A stretch of 64,000 nt of DNA from the NCBI RefSeq assembly GCF_042610375.1, contig NZ_JBGJZL010000006.1, positions 186,001 through 250,000 on the forward strand, given 5' to 3'. The notes beneath the pieces are model-generated. The model was not told the DNA's origin. It made no database searches and worked only from the letters and a program-made list of their open reading frames with translations. How positions within the stretch are numbered: position 1 is the stretch's first letter; each line of letters begins with the position of its first letter. Below are positions 16,163 through 25,792 of this stretch, piece after piece. The stretch is from CTSoil-075 sp042610375. Lineage in GTDB: Bacteria; Bacillota; Negativicutes; DSM-13327. Made by a program: the position numbers and the translations under genes.

Positions 16163-17371
16163 TTATAATGAATATTCAGCCTCAGCTTTACCTTTTTCTT
16201 TCCATGGGAAACGGATGAAAAACGTTGTGCCTTTAGGACTGGTCATAAAATCCAAGTGAGCATTATGCCTTTGAATAATACTATAACAAATTGCCATTCC
16301 CAGCCCTGTCCCACTATCTTTCGTGGTAAAAAAAGGTGTACCAATCTTATGTTTTATTTCATCAGGAATACCGTGTCCCTGATCTTTGACAGCTACAACA
16401 ACTTTTTCGTTTTCCATAAAAGTACGAATATTGACTTGTCCATGCTTCATCGATTGTAAAGCATTATTTATAATAATTAGCAATACTTGTTGTATTTCTT
16501 TCCCATCAAGTAAAACCATAGGTAATTGGGGTAATAGATCTAACATAATTTTATTTCCAGTAATGATCGCTTCGTCTTGAACCAAAGGATAAATGATTTG
16601 AATAATATGATTGATGTCTTTCAGCAACAATTGATTATTTTTATTTTTAGCAAGAGCTAAGAATTCTGTAATAATGGCATTGGCGCGATCCACTTCTTCA
16701 AGCATGAGGTCAATGTCTTGAATTTCTTGTTCCTTCGAACTTCGCTTTTTGAAAAGCTGAAGATACCCTCGCACTGTCGTCATTGGGTTTCGTATCTCAT
16801 GAGCAATACTAGTTGCCATTTCTCCAACGATATGCAAGCGATCTAACCTTTGCAATTCTCGCTCCAATCTCTTTTGATTACTAATATCAATCATCGTAGT
16901 ATTATAGTACACTCTTTGATGATCCATTACAACAAAGGGAATACTAATAATCTGAACACAATAAGATCTACGAGAATGGGATTTAATTTCAAATTCAGTA
17001 CAAACTCTAGTTTTTGTATCTTTGCAACGACGAAGATGATTTAAAAAAAGTTTAACATCTTGTTCAATAACCAGTACATGAAAAGGTAAATCGATCATAT
17101 TTTCTTGTTGCATACCTAACATGGCGGCAGCGGTCAAATTGCCATCCACAATGATACCTCTTGTATCAAGTATAAGATATCCAACAGGTGAATGATCAAA
17201 GACTGTCGCGTAACGACTTCTAGATTCCTCCAATTCACTATTATACTCCTGAAGAGCTTGACATTGTACCTCTAAATCAATTACCTTCGACAACAAGACT
17301 TCTTGAGATTCCCTATTATAATTTGAAAATTCATCCTTGATTACCTCATGATTGATCCTACTATCAGCCAT
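16163..17371 (-). CDS. PAS-domain sensor histidine kinase
   Basis: Soluble 402-residue kinase: a short coiled coil (about 20-50), one PAS domain (50-170; SPVGYLILDTRGIIVDGN), a HisKA domain with the phospho-acceptor His191 in SIAHEIRNPMTTVRGYL, and an ATPase domain with N-box NNALQSM, G1 DQGHGIP, F-box FFTTK and G2 GTGLGM. The H-box and Gly-Tyr-Leu-Gln continuation resemble the KinB/KinE-type sporulation kinases of Firmicutes. It lies 46 bp behind the CheB-CheR-PAS gene, which lacks its own kinase domain; in many bacteria these parts are one polypeptide, so the two products may act together. No response regulator is adjacent. Confidence 0.88.
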   Translation of the reverse strand: MADSRINHEVIKDEFSNYNRESQEVLLSKVIDLEVQCQALQEYNSELEESRSRYATVFDHSPVGYLILDTRGIIVDGNLTAAAMLGMQQENMIDLPFHVLVIEQDVKLFLNHLRRCKDTKTRVCTEFEIKSHSRRSYCVQIISIPFVVMDHQRVYYNTTMIDISNQKRLERELQRLDRLHIVGEMATSIAHEIRNPMTTVRGYLQLFKKRSSKEQEIQDIDLMLEEVDRANAIITEFLALAKNKNNQLLLKDINHIIQIIYPLVQDEAIITGNKIMLDLLPQLPMVLLDGKEIQQVLLIIINNALQSMKHGQVNIRTFMENEKVVVAVKDQGHGIPDEIKHKIGTPFFTTKDSGTGLGMAICYSIIQRHNAHLDFMTSPKGTTFFIRFPWKEKGKAEAEYSL

Positions 17372-17417
17372 ATTCTCAACTTATCTCCCTTCAGATCATT
17401 GTTCCCTGATCGATTCA

Positions 17418-20400
17418 CTAGCGACTTGTATACCCATCAATACATTTGACCGCTAAAAGAATCCGTTTCGTCGAATCATGACCGACAAATAAACGTGCAT
17501 TCACTTCCAAAAATTGTGGTTTATCTGCAGAAAAGTCATATTCTAGCTTAAAATTCTTCACTGCAATATCATGATCTAGTACATCATTGAGTAGTCCGCG
17601 TAATCTAAGACTATACCATTGTCGATTTCCTAGCTCATCAATTGTTTTTTCATTCAGGCCACTAGGATCGGCTTGAACTACTTCATAAAAAGCACGGTTA
17701 GCTGACAAAATTTTCAATTCATGATCAAGTATAGCAAAAGGTTCTTGAATTGTTTCGATAATTGTTGCTGCATATTCATAGGCATCCTGTGCTAGCTTCA
17801 AACTTGTTTTCAAGGCATTGATTTCACTAATATCAAAAAATAGTACGACAACACCATCAATGCGATTATCTGAAGTACGGTATGGACGAATCTGTAGTGA
17901 ATACCAACCTCCATCATGATCAGAAACTTCACTTTCTTTTACAACTAAAGTCTCCATGACTTGATGGATATCCTCCTCAAAATTCCCAAGATCCATTTGT
18001 GGCTTAATATCCGTAAGTGGTCGTCCAATGTCAGTTGGAATTAAGCGAAACATTTTTTCTGCTCCAGAATTAAAGCGTCGAATGCGCAGATCCTTATCTA
18101 GCATAATCACCGTCATTTTGATACTGCGAAATAAATTTTGGATATCACCTGTAGCTTGGGCTAATTGATCATTACGGGTTTGCAATTCCTCATTACTCGT
18201 TAAAAGTTCTTCATTCGTGGACTGTACTTCTTCCTTAATGGTCTCTAACTCTTCATTGGTTGTTTGTAGTTCCTCATTGCTCGACTGAATTTCTTCATAA
18301 GCAGTCCGCAATCGGTCGTTGGCCCCTTCATATTGTTCTACAACTGACCTTACATATTCTTGAGCTACAGCTAATTCTTGTTTTTGCAATTGCATGGAAT
18401 CAGGAATATATTTCTTTTTTTGTTTCATATGTTCACGGGATGACACTTTATCTGAGAATAATACAACAAAATACCGTTCTTGGCTAAAAGTATCCTGAAT
18501 CGGAATGATATCAATACTGACTAAATAACTTCCATCCTCATCATTGACTTGAATATTTTCTTTTTTAATTGGCATATTCATAACCCTTGCTTGGTTAACA
18601 GCAGCACCCACGGCAAAAATCAAGTCACTACGTAACATTTTCATCATATTTAAACTGGCTTTTCCTGGCATATGCTCAAGATATTTTCCTGTGCGTCCAC
18701 GAAATTGTAAAATTTCTAATTCATTATTTACAAGAACGCCTACAGTTCCATAACGATTGAGTATGGCATCATTTGCCTTCCGTTCAATGGCTAAATGGTC
18801 TGTTTCGACTTTATTTAACAATCCAACTCCGTGAATATCAGTCTCAAAATCAATGGACTTTAGCAATGATACATTTAATGAGATCGCACTATCTACAGCT
18901 TTTTTTGCATAAATCTTAGCTTTTTTGTCTACCAATGAAAATAAGTCAGACAAAGAACCAATACTCTCTGAAATACCTAATGCCAAAATCCCACCCACTA
19001 ATAAAGCTTGATAAAATCTAGAAATTGCTTTTTTTTGCGCATGCAGATCAAAATAGATCAGTACATTACGACATATCACTAAGTCGATACGAGAAAAGTA
19101 AGGATCATCTAAAATATTTTGTCGAGCAAATAAACAGGTTTCTCGTATACGGCTATGAATTTTATATCCACCCTCAACTTCTATAAAAAAGCGCTTCAAC
19201 CGCTCTGGTGACACATCTGCTGTAATACTTTGAGAATAAATTGCTGTTCTCGCTTTTTCAATGGATGATAAACTAACGTCAGTAGCAAAAACTTGTATCG
19301 GGATATCCAATGATTGTTCTTCTAAAAATTCTACGAGACTCATGACTACAGAATAAGCTTCCTCACCAGTAGAACAACCAGCAACCCAAATTCGTACAGG
19401 TTCATCTTTTGAATGTTCGAAAACAACACTCGGGAAAACTTGGCTCTTTAGTGCATCAAAAAATAAAGAATCACGAAAAAATTTAGTGTAACCAATTAAT
19501 ACATCCCTTTGCAATGCTTCTAATTCCTGATTATTCCGTTCTAATAATGCTCGATATTGAGCAAGATTCTCTACACTATGCATGCGCATTCTTCGTAAAA
19601 TACGACGATATACAGTTGGTTCTTTGTATCCTTCTAGTTTTACGCCGCCATCTTTTTTGAGTAATATATATATTTTTGATAATTCTTCTGGGGAACTCTT
19701 AAAAATATTGTGACTTTGAATGGCTCGAGCACTGATAACATGATTATTAGAATGGCAAGCCAGCTCTTGCACAATGTCATCAATCTTAAATATATAATCA
19801 ACGCTCCCTGTAGCAATGGCACTACTCGGCATTACATCATAGGGCGTTATATCAACAAGTTGAGCAAAGGTCAATCCTTGTGCTGTTTTGATGGCTTGTA
19901 TCCCTTTCGCACCATCCGTTGATTTACCAGACAATACAATTCCAATGGCACTACTTCCTTGATCCTTCGCTAAGGATTGAAAAAATATATTCACAGGAAA
20001 ACTCATCCCATAAGATTGCTCAATTGAAAGGGGCGTTAATATCCTTTGATCGATTGTTACGATTGTTCCAGGAGTACTCAGATATACACAATTAGGTTCT
20101 GCCACAGTTTGCACATCAATCTCCCGCACGACCATACTTGTGACACCTTGCAAAACCTGTAATAAATCAAGCTCTCTATTTATACTCAAATTACTAATGA
20201 CGACAAAAGACATACCTGTTTCAATGGGAAGTTTCTTTAAAAATATGGCAAGATCATCTAAACCACCATCAGAAACACCAATACCAACAATAAAACAAGC
20301 CTTAGCTGTTTTTCCAAACTTTGAAGATTTTGCTTTCTCTGATTCTAGAAAAGACTCCGGTACCAAATTTTCATCAAAGTCATTTGTTTTCTTCGATCTA

Positions 20401-20420
20401 TCTTTTGAAACATCAATCAT
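17418..20420 (-). CDS. CheB-CheR fusion protein with PAS domains
   Basis: About 1000-residue fusion. Residues ~40-220 resemble the CheB methylesterase (GIGVSDGGL with the Ser, LSGKSTDGAKGIQAI with the Asp), but the usual QHL is ISNLS, so the catalytic His is Asn and activity is doubtful. Residues ~250-520 are a CheR SAM methyltransferase with AGCSTGEEAYS and CRNVLIYFD. A long coiled coil of repeated NEELQTxNEEL units follows, then two PAS domains (MTVIMLDKDLRIRRFN and EPFAILDHELKILSAN). There is no kinase domain; a separate kinase gene follows. The 20453 start is a TTG without ribosome site; GGAGG favours ATG at 20420 (spacing 11). Confidence 0.88.
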   Translation of the reverse strand: MIDVSKDRSKKTNDFDENLVPESFLESEKAKSSKFGKTAKACFIVGIGVSDGGLDDLAIFLKKLPIETGMSFVVISNLSINRELDLLQVLQGVTSMVVREIDVQTVAEPNCVYLSTPGTIVTIDQRILTPLSIEQSYGMSFPVNIFFQSLAKDQGSSAIGIVLSGKSTDGAKGIQAIKTAQGLTFAQLVDITPYDVMPSSAIATGSVDYIFKIDDIVQELACHSNNHVISARAIQSHNIFKSSPEELSKIYILLKKDGGVKLEGYKEPTVYRRILRRMRMHSVENLAQYRALLERNNQELEALQRDVLIGYTKFFRDSLFFDALKSQVFPSVVFEHSKDEPVRIWVAGCSTGEEAYSVVMSLVEFLEEQSLDIPIQVFATDVSLSSIEKARTAIYSQSITADVSPERLKRFFIEVEGGYKIHSRIRETCLFARQNILDDPYFSRIDLVICRNVLIYFDLHAQKKAISRFYQALLVGGILALGISESIGSLSDLFSLVDKKAKIYAKKAVDSAISLNVSLLKSIDFETDIHGVGLLNKVETDHLAIERKANDAILNRYGTVGVLVNNELEILQFRGRTGKYLEHMPGKASLNMMKMLRSDLIFAVGAAVNQARVMNMPIKKENIQVNDEDGSYLVSIDIIPIQDTFSQERYFVVLFSDKVSSREHMKQKKKYIPDSMQLQKQELAVAQEYVRSVVEQYEGANDRLRTAYEEIQSSNEELQTTNEELETIKEEVQSTNEELLTSNEELQTRNDQLAQATGDIQNLFRSIKMTVIMLDKDLRIRRFNSGAEKMFRLIPTDIGRPLTDIKPQMDLGNFEEDIHQVMETLVVKESEVSDHDGGWYSLQIRPYRTSDNRIDGVVVLFFDISEINALKTSLKLAQDAYEYAATIIETIQEPFAILDHELKILSANRAFYEVVQADPSGLNEKTIDELGNRQWYSLRLRGLLNDVLDHDIAVKNFKLEYDFSADKPQFLEVNARLFVGHDSTKRILLAVKCIDGYTSR

Positions 20421-20537
20421 CCTACTATATTCCTCCAACTTCTGGTATAACAAATCTGCTGCAATAATTCCATAAAATTTAATTCTATAAAATTCATTTT
20501 AATCCTTTATTTGTAATTATAAATAAGTTTTAAAAAA

Positions 20538-20574
20538 ATGGCATTTGCCACTTTATAAAGTCTGCAAATGCCAT
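20538..20574 (-). terminator. Terminator of the sulfatase-ywbE operon
   Basis: 11-bp perfect stem ATGGCATTTGC / GCAAATGCCAT; on the minus strand it is followed by T7 (20537-20531). Confidence 0.85.
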
Positions 20575-20588
20575 GACTATATCATCAA

Positions 20589-20783
20589 TTATTCTAATAC
20601 TTCTTGAACACGACCGACAATTCCATCTGTTAACCGAACTTTAATACCACGATGATGAATTGGACTACTGGTCAAAATATCTTTAACTACACCTTCGGTC
20701 AGCTGTCCCGTACGTTGATGAGGTTTTTGTATTACTTTCACCTTAACCCCTGGTCTAATATTCTTACGTTCTGTTCCATTCAT
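20589..20783 (-). CDS. ywbE: YwbE family protein
   Basis: 64-residue conserved protein of the YwbE (DUF2196) family, unknown function. The family pattern is complete: RPGVKVKVIQKPHQRTGQLTEG, then VVKDILTSSPIHHRGIKVRL and GIVGRVQEVL. It looks like a small KOW/SH3-like RNA-binding fold (inference from pattern). AAGGAG lies ahead of the ATG. It starts 11 bp behind the sulfatase gene and ends in a strong terminator, so both are probably cotranscribed. Confidence 0.92.
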   Translation of the reverse strand: MNGTERKNIRPGVKVKVIQKPHQRTGQLTEGVVKDILTSSPIHHRGIKVRLTDGIVGRVQEVLE

Positions 20784-20794
20784 AATAAAACTCC

Positions 20795-22768
20795 TTATAA
20801 TTGTATGTTCTTACCAAATTTGGCTCGCCACCAAGAAATAGCGCGCCTTGCGTCAATATCCTGTTGAATCAGCTCCTCATCGAGAGGGGCATTCACCTGA
20901 TCATTTGGTATTTTTTCTTCCGTATGGCTACCAATTCGCCCCACATAATCATGTGTCATCCAAAATCCATAATTAAAACCAATGCTATTTCCTCGGGTCA
21001 AACTATCACCTAATGAATAGTATTCAAAACCTTTAGGAGCAATTAACTCAAGTAAGGTAGGCGTTACATTAATATGACTGCCTGCTGCATTTTTCGATAA
21101 GGTATTTTTAGTAACACCTTGTCCATGAACAATAAATGGAATACCATAACGTTCATAAAGACTTGGATTTGCATCAAGATTTAATCGATCAGCGTGATCT
21201 CCCACAATAATAAACAAGCTATCAGGATACTCTTGACGTGTATTTTTAATGAACTCTGCAATGACTTTGTCAGCATACCAAAAATGTCCTAATTTCTTAA
21301 TCAGTTCTTGGTCTTGTTTGAGCTTATCAGGCAAAGCACTGATCACACTCTGTTCATCAAAACCTTCTTCTTGCAAATTCACAGTATAAGGGGCATGATT
21401 AGAAATATTTAAGATAATGTTAAAGGTAGGATTCTTATCATCCATACCTGATTCAACGGCCTTAAATAAATACTTATCATCACATCCCCATACATTGCCA
21501 GACTGACTTTGAATGTCACCCATACCATAAAACTCATCAAAGCCCTGAGCTAACGAAAAATCCTTTACTTTCTCCCAAGAATTTGGTCCTGCATACCAAA
21601 ATCGCGCTTTATACCCTAATCTTTTCATTTGGGGTGCAATGGCAGTTCCATAAGGTTCTTTATATGATTCAGGCAAATAAGTCAGATACAAATTGGCATC
21701 TGCCATTCCTGTGACAATCCCCATCACTCCTGAAATCGTGCTCATGCCATTAGGTAAAAAGCTAGATACATAGGCAGTGTCCTCTTCGGCAATGATTTTT
21801 TTTACGCCATTGGCAATATTAAGATCTTGATAATGAGGCAACAATGGCCAATTAGCATAACTTTCACCAATAATTAAAAAAACGTGGCGAGGTTTGGTGA
21901 TTGCACTACCTTGTGCCTGCTTTTTTAAGAAATCATCAATGTGATTCGATGCAACGGGATGTCCTGCTACATACGTACCATATTCCGCCATCCGTGCAGG
22001 GTCCATATCAAGACCTGTAGAAGATACAACCCGCTCATGTAAGGTGTATGCTCGATATAACGCTTGAACATCATCTAAAATGGCCTCATTCAAAAATTCA
22101 TCCTTGGTCACACCCGAATTTTCCCAATCCACATTATAAGCATATGTCATACTGCCACCAAAGCGAATAAAAATCATCAGATAATAAAGTACCACGAGCA
22201 ACGATGTACGCATGGCAATGTTTTGATACCATTTAGAGAAACGGGGCAAATGATAAGTCTTAGTATTAAGCCACATTTTTAAGAGCTTAGACAAAATCCC
22301 CCCAGTCACAGCTGTCATAAACAATCGCATAGGCAATTTATATTCTTCCACAAGAGTATAAAAAATAGCCTTTACATCATCATTAAAAGTATTAAACAGC
22401 AACTGGTTAAAACCTACATGAAATTGTTCATAATAGGGGATTCGTGCATAAAACAATAAGCTAAGTACACTAATATAAAAACATCCTAGTATATAGCGAA
22501 TACTTTTAATTTTTTTATTGGCAAAAAAGAACCCTAGTCCTGTACAACAAACTAGAGATATGAGTGTAACAATGGCCGTACTTTTTAAACTAATTCTCAT
22601 GCCATAATATAAAGCAGTCAAAATATCTTGAACTCCTGTCCCTTCACTCATATATGAATTTAAAAGAACAATGAATCCAATACGAAATAAACAAAAAACA
22701 CCTAATATAAAAAGATATAATTTACAATCCTGTTGAATATTATTAAATACCTCTTCCCACTTTGACAA
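20795..22768 (-). CDS. LTA synthase-like membrane sulfatase family protein
   Basis: 657-residue membrane enzyme of the alkaline phosphatase/sulfatase superfamily, related to lipoteichoic acid synthases and phosphoglycerol transferases. About five transmembrane helices occupy residues 15-200, then an extracytoplasmic catalytic domain from ~280: VFLIIGESYANWPLL (metal-binding Glu), LPNGMSTISGVMGI with the probable Thr/Ser nucleophile, WGCDDKYLF, ISNHAPYTV and IIVGDHADRL (metal His/Asp). In an outer-membrane-bearing Negativicute a phosphoglycerol or phosphoethanolamine transfer role is as likely as LTA synthesis. Start is TTG with AAAGGA 13 bases ahead, a wide spacing, but the frame is closed upstream by a stop. 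Confidence 0.85.
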   Translation of the reverse strand: MSKWEEVFNNIQQDCKLYLFILGVFCLFRIGFIVLLNSYMSEGTGVQDILTALYYGMRISLKSTAIVTLISLVCCTGLGFFFANKKIKSIRYILGCFYISVLSLLFYARIPYYEQFHVGFNQLLFNTFNDDVKAIFYTLVEEYKLPMRLFMTAVTGGILSKLLKMWLNTKTYHLPRFSKWYQNIAMRTSLLVVLYYLMIFIRFGGSMTYAYNVDWENSGVTKDEFLNEAILDDVQALYRAYTLHERVVSSTGLDMDPARMAEYGTYVAGHPVASNHIDDFLKKQAQGSAITKPRHVFLIIGESYANWPLLPHYQDLNIANGVKKIIAEEDTAYVSSFLPNGMSTISGVMGIVTGMADANLYLTYLPESYKEPYGTAIAPQMKRLGYKARFWYAGPNSWEKVKDFSLAQGFDEFYGMGDIQSQSGNVWGCDDKYLFKAVESGMDDKNPTFNIILNISNHAPYTVNLQEEGFDEQSVISALPDKLKQDQELIKKLGHFWYADKVIAEFIKNTRQEYPDSLFIIVGDHADRLNLDANPSLYERYGIPFIVHGQGVTKNTLSKNAAGSHINVTPTLLELIAPKGFEYYSLGDSLTRGNSIGFNYGFWMTHDYVGRIGSHTEEKIPNDQVNAPLDEELIQQDIDARRAISWWRAKFGKNIQL

Positions 22769-22972
22769 TTTTTAAAAAACATCCTTTCCATTCGATATTC
22801 AAACTTAACTTAAACAATTCTATCTTTTTTTACATTATCCTTCATACTATTACATATCTTCTTGTTCTTCGACTCTTTATAAAGTACGTTTCTTGTATAA
22901 AAGTCAAAAATTACTCTTTCGATAAAAAAATAGCGTACTTTTACATTTTAATCTCGCAAAATCTTTCCTTTT

Positions 22973-22997
22973 ACTGTATTATTTTATATAATACAGT
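22973..22997 (+). promoter_or_regulatory. Palindromic operator-like site over a -10 box
   Basis: ACTGTATTAT (22973-22982), 5-bp spacer, ATAATACAGT (22988-22997): a perfect 10-bp inverted repeat. It contains TATAAT (22987-22992), the probable -10 of the HD-GYP gene 63 bp downstream; the -35 is poor. A repressor bound here would cover the promoter. Confidence 0.5.
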
Positions 22998-23059
22998 TTA
23001 ATCGACTTCCATCAATTATAAATTTTACGGATATTTTTCTGCGCTAGGGGGACAATAAA

Positions 23060-24202
23060 ATGATTAAAGTTAAAGTCGACGAATTAAAAACGGGAGATAT
23101 CATCGCGGAACATATTATCAATTCTGAAAAACAAGTTTTGCTCTCTGCAGGTACTGTCCTTTCGCGCAAAACCATTACTTTATTAAAATTGTGGGAAATA
23201 AAAGCAATTAAATTACGTGAAGAAACAGACAGCGATGATGCAATACGTTTATCATTGCAATTTGATGAAATCGTCTATAATAACAGTCACCTATTCGACA
23301 ACCTTAAACCTCCTCAAGAAATTATAGAATCTAAAAAATTCCCAGTCGTACTTTCATCCATCATTAGCGAAAATTCTCTGCGACAATATGATGACATGAG
23401 CTGTAAAATTTCCGAACTCTTCATCAATATACAAAATTCAAAAAATATAATGCCATTAACAGAAATGTCCAATGTCATTCACGAATATGTTGTAACCACT
23501 CCTTGCGTAATTGGTTATACCTTAAAGCGAGAATTTAAAAACATTCGCCATGAAAACTTAATCGATCACAGTATGTCTGTTGCCATTGTATCAGGAAAAA
23601 TTGCCAAGTTATTAGGTTATCCTCCTGGGACTGTACAAACAATTATTTTTGGTGCCTTGATTCATGATATTGGAAAAATAAAATTACCTGCAAAAATAAC
23701 CAATCGAAGCGGACATGTTGCCCCAGAAGATGAAGAACTTTATCAAAGTCACGTTCAAGTCGGTTATGATTTGATTAAAAGCCTTGGTCTGCCTCGTGAT
23801 GTAAATCTCACCTTAACTCAACACCATGAATATAATGATGGCAGCGGCTTTCCATTACATCTTAAAGCAGAAAAAATTCATCCTTATGCACAAATTGTCG
23901 CCTTTGCCGATATGTTTGACACTTTAGTTCATGAACAAAATGGTCTGCCGAATTTTTTTGATATCCGCAGTAAATTGATTACTAATGGTGCGAATAAAAT
24001 CAGAGAGCAAATCATTGATGTCTTTGATCACTATCTAAAAGATTTTATTTTCAATGTCAATGTTGAATTAAATGATGGTCGTACAGCTGAAGTCATTTAT
24101 ACTCATCCTTCCTATATGTCTCTTGTTGTTCGTACAACGGATGGCGACTTTGTAGATCTAAGTAAAAATAAAGATTTATGGATTACGAAATCATTTTTAT
24201 AA
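23060..24202 (+). CDS. HD-GYP domain protein (GYP motif changed to GFP)
   Basis: 380-residue predicted c-di-GMP phosphodiesterase, same plan as the gene at 3630-4691: N-terminal domain VDELKTGDIIAEHIINSEKQVLLSAG, a middle spacer of about 90 residues, then HD-GYP with LIHDIGKIKLP and HHEYNDGSGFP. The Tyr of GYP is Phe, a conservative change seen in functional family members. The usual end of the domain (the NRPYRKA part) is weakly conserved (VHEQNGLPNFF), so activity is less sure than for its paralogue. RBS GGGGG, 8 bases ahead of ATG. The upstream palindrome suggests dedicated repression. Confidence 0.85.
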   Translation: MIKVKVDELKTGDIIAEHIINSEKQVLLSAGTVLSRKTITLLKLWEIKAIKLREETDSDDAIRLSLQFDEIVYNNSHLFDNLKPPQEIIESKKFPVVLSSIISENSLRQYDDMSCKISELFINIQNSKNIMPLTEMSNVIHEYVVTTPCVIGYTLKREFKNIRHENLIDHSMSVAIVSGKIAKLLGYPPGTVQTIIFGALIHDIGKIKLPAKITNRSGHVAPEDEELYQSHVQVGYDLIKSLGLPRDVNLTLTQHHEYNDGSGFPLHLKAEKIHPYAQIVAFADMFDTLVHEQNGLPNFFDIRSKLITNGANKIREQIIDVFDHYLKDFIFNVNVELNDGRTAEVIYTHPSYMSLVVRTTDGDFVDLSKNKDLWITKSFL

Positions 24203-24234
24203 AAAAATTAAATTTCCTTATACAGCAAGGCAGA

Positions 24235-24272
24235 AATAAGCCCACACATTTTTAGTAATGTGTGGGCTTATT
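24235..24272. terminator. Bidirectional terminator
   Basis: 15-bp perfect stem AATAAGCCCACACAT / ATGTGTGGGCTTATT with an 8-nt loop, between convergent HD-GYP and helicase genes. Confidence 0.88.
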
Positions 24273-24280
24273 CGATTTAT

Positions 24281-25654
24281 TTAAGATTGTCGAGGAGCTG
24301 GTTTACGTTTGGTACCAAATACTCTTTTTTGAGGATCTTTTTCAGAATACCGGCTACTTTTAGTATCCTTAGGTTTATTATGAAAGCTACGTAAATTAGC
24401 ACCACCATGGCTTTCAAGTTTCTTTTTTGCTGCTTTTTCAGGTGTTAAAGGAGTTGTGGCTTTCCTCTCCAAACCTTTATAAGTACTATATTTAGCTTCC
24501 TTTTCCAAAGCTTTTTGTTTATCTCTGGCGATAATTCTTTGACCATTGACTCTATGTTTCTCAATGGATACCTTAATGCCTCTCTCAATCATCCGTACAT
24601 GTGGTTCTTCATGAGGATCGAATAAGGTAATAGCTACCCCCGTTTCTCCAGCCCGCCCAGTTCGTCCAATCCGATGGATATAACTATCTACATCACGAGG
24701 AATATCGTAGTTGAAAACATGAGTAACGCCTTCCACATCAAGCCCACGAGCAGCAATATCCGTGGCAACTAAGATTTGAACTTTGGCCTCACGAAAGCGT
24801 CTTAGAACTTGTTCACGCTTATTTTGTGATAAATCACCATGAAGTTCATCGGCTTCATACCCTCGTTGCACTAAAGCTGTCGTTACATCCGTCGCACGCT
24901 TCTTGGTATGGCAAAATATGATTGCCAAATAGGGACGATATTCATCCATCAACATACATAACTTATTGATTTTCTCAGGTTCAGGAACCGCCACCATCAC
25001 TTGCTTAATTTCATCTAACGTAACATTTTCTGACTGTATGCGAATATCGACAGGTTTATTCATATAACGTGTAGCTAGGCCACGAACCTTAGAGGGCATA
25101 GTCGCAGAAAATAATAATGTCTGACGTTTAGGCGATGTTTGACGAACCAGTTCTTCTACATCCTCTAGAAAACCTAAATGCAGCATTTGATCAGCCTCAT
25201 CAAGAACCAGTTTTGATACACTCGAAAGAGACATGGTCTTGCGCCGCAGGTGATCCATTAAACGGCCAGGCGTACCAATGACAACTTGTGTACCACCCTT
25301 TAACTTCTTAATCTGCCGCTCTACATCCTGTCCACCATATACTGATAGAACATTGATACCCAGTTTATCAGCCAGTTTTGCTACCTCATTTGTAATCTGT
25401 AGTGCCAGTTCCCGGGTTGGGGTAATAATGAGAGCTTGCACTGTAGGTTTTGAACTATCAATTTTTTCTAAAATAGGCAATACAAAAGCCAATGTCTTAC
25501 CTGTACCAGTCTGAGATTGACCAACGATATCTTTGCCTGCTAATATCATCGGTATCGCCTGAATTTGAATCTCTGTTGGCTGGGTAATCCCGCTTACTCG
25601 TAAAATATCATTTATCTCACGCCTTATCCCTAGGGCTGAAAAATCTGTTACCAT
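24281..25654 (-). CDS. DEAD-box ATP-dependent RNA helicase (CshA-like)
   Basis: 457-residue RNA helicase with all motifs: Q-motif (GITQPTEIQIQAIPMIL), Walker A SQTGTGKT, DEAD as VLDEADQML, SAT (LFSATMP), and the C-lobe TDIAARGLDVEGV and HRIGRTGRAGE. A basic tail of about 80 residues (KATTPLTPEKAAKKKLESHGG onward) likely binds RNA. Role: mRNA turnover and ribosome assembly, as for CshA-type helicases. A start at 25693 is ruled out because that ATG lies on the -10 box of the promoter (25692-25697); ATG at 25654 has GAGGTG 8 bases ahead. Confidence 0.93.
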   Translation of the reverse strand: MVTDFSALGIRREINDILRVSGITQPTEIQIQAIPMILAGKDIVGQSQTGTGKTLAFVLPILEKIDSSKPTVQALIITPTRELALQITNEVAKLADKLGINVLSVYGGQDVERQIKKLKGGTQVVIGTPGRLMDHLRRKTMSLSSVSKLVLDEADQMLHLGFLEDVEELVRQTSPKRQTLLFSATMPSKVRGLATRYMNKPVDIRIQSENVTLDEIKQVMVAVPEPEKINKLCMLMDEYRPYLAIIFCHTKKRATDVTTALVQRGYEADELHGDLSQNKREQVLRRFREAKVQILVATDIAARGLDVEGVTHVFNYDIPRDVDSYIHRIGRTGRAGETGVAITLFDPHEEPHVRMIERGIKVSIEKHRVNGQRIIARDKQKALEKEAKYSTYKGLERKATTPLTPEKAAKKKLESHGGANLRSFHNKPKDTKSSRYSEKDPQKRVFGTKRKPAPRQS

Positions 25655-25691
25655 TAAAAGACACCTCTTCTTTATTGTTATATCATTCGCC

Positions 25692-25697
25692 ATTATA
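25692..25697 (-). promoter_or_regulatory. Extended -10 promoter of the helicase gene
   Basis: Minus strand TGGTATAAT: consensus -10 with the TGn extension; the -35 region 17 bp upstream (TGTCAA) is poor. The predicted transcript starts near 25685, after the first possible ATG. Confidence 0.6.
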
Positions 25698-25752
25698 CCA
25701 GTTTGTACATATAATTGACAGCATATACTTTGTCCTATATCATTTATATTTG

Positions 25753-25788
25753 CAAAAAACCACCTGGACGATAATATCCAGGTGGTTT
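25753..25788 (-). terminator. Terminator of the SDR gene
   Basis: 12-bp stem AAACCACCTGGA / TCCAGGTGGTTT with an 8-nt loop; minus-strand T6 follows. Confidence 0.88.
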
Positions 25789-25792
25789 AATA

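Noticed and set aside
22762..23001. 79-residue reading frame in the gap before the HD-GYP gene
   Set aside because: Low-complexity A/T sequence with no ribosome site, and the palindromic promoter region lies in it.
25655..25693. Longer N-terminus of the DEAD-box helicase
   Set aside because: Its ATG is inside the -10 box of the promoter and so is not in the transcript.
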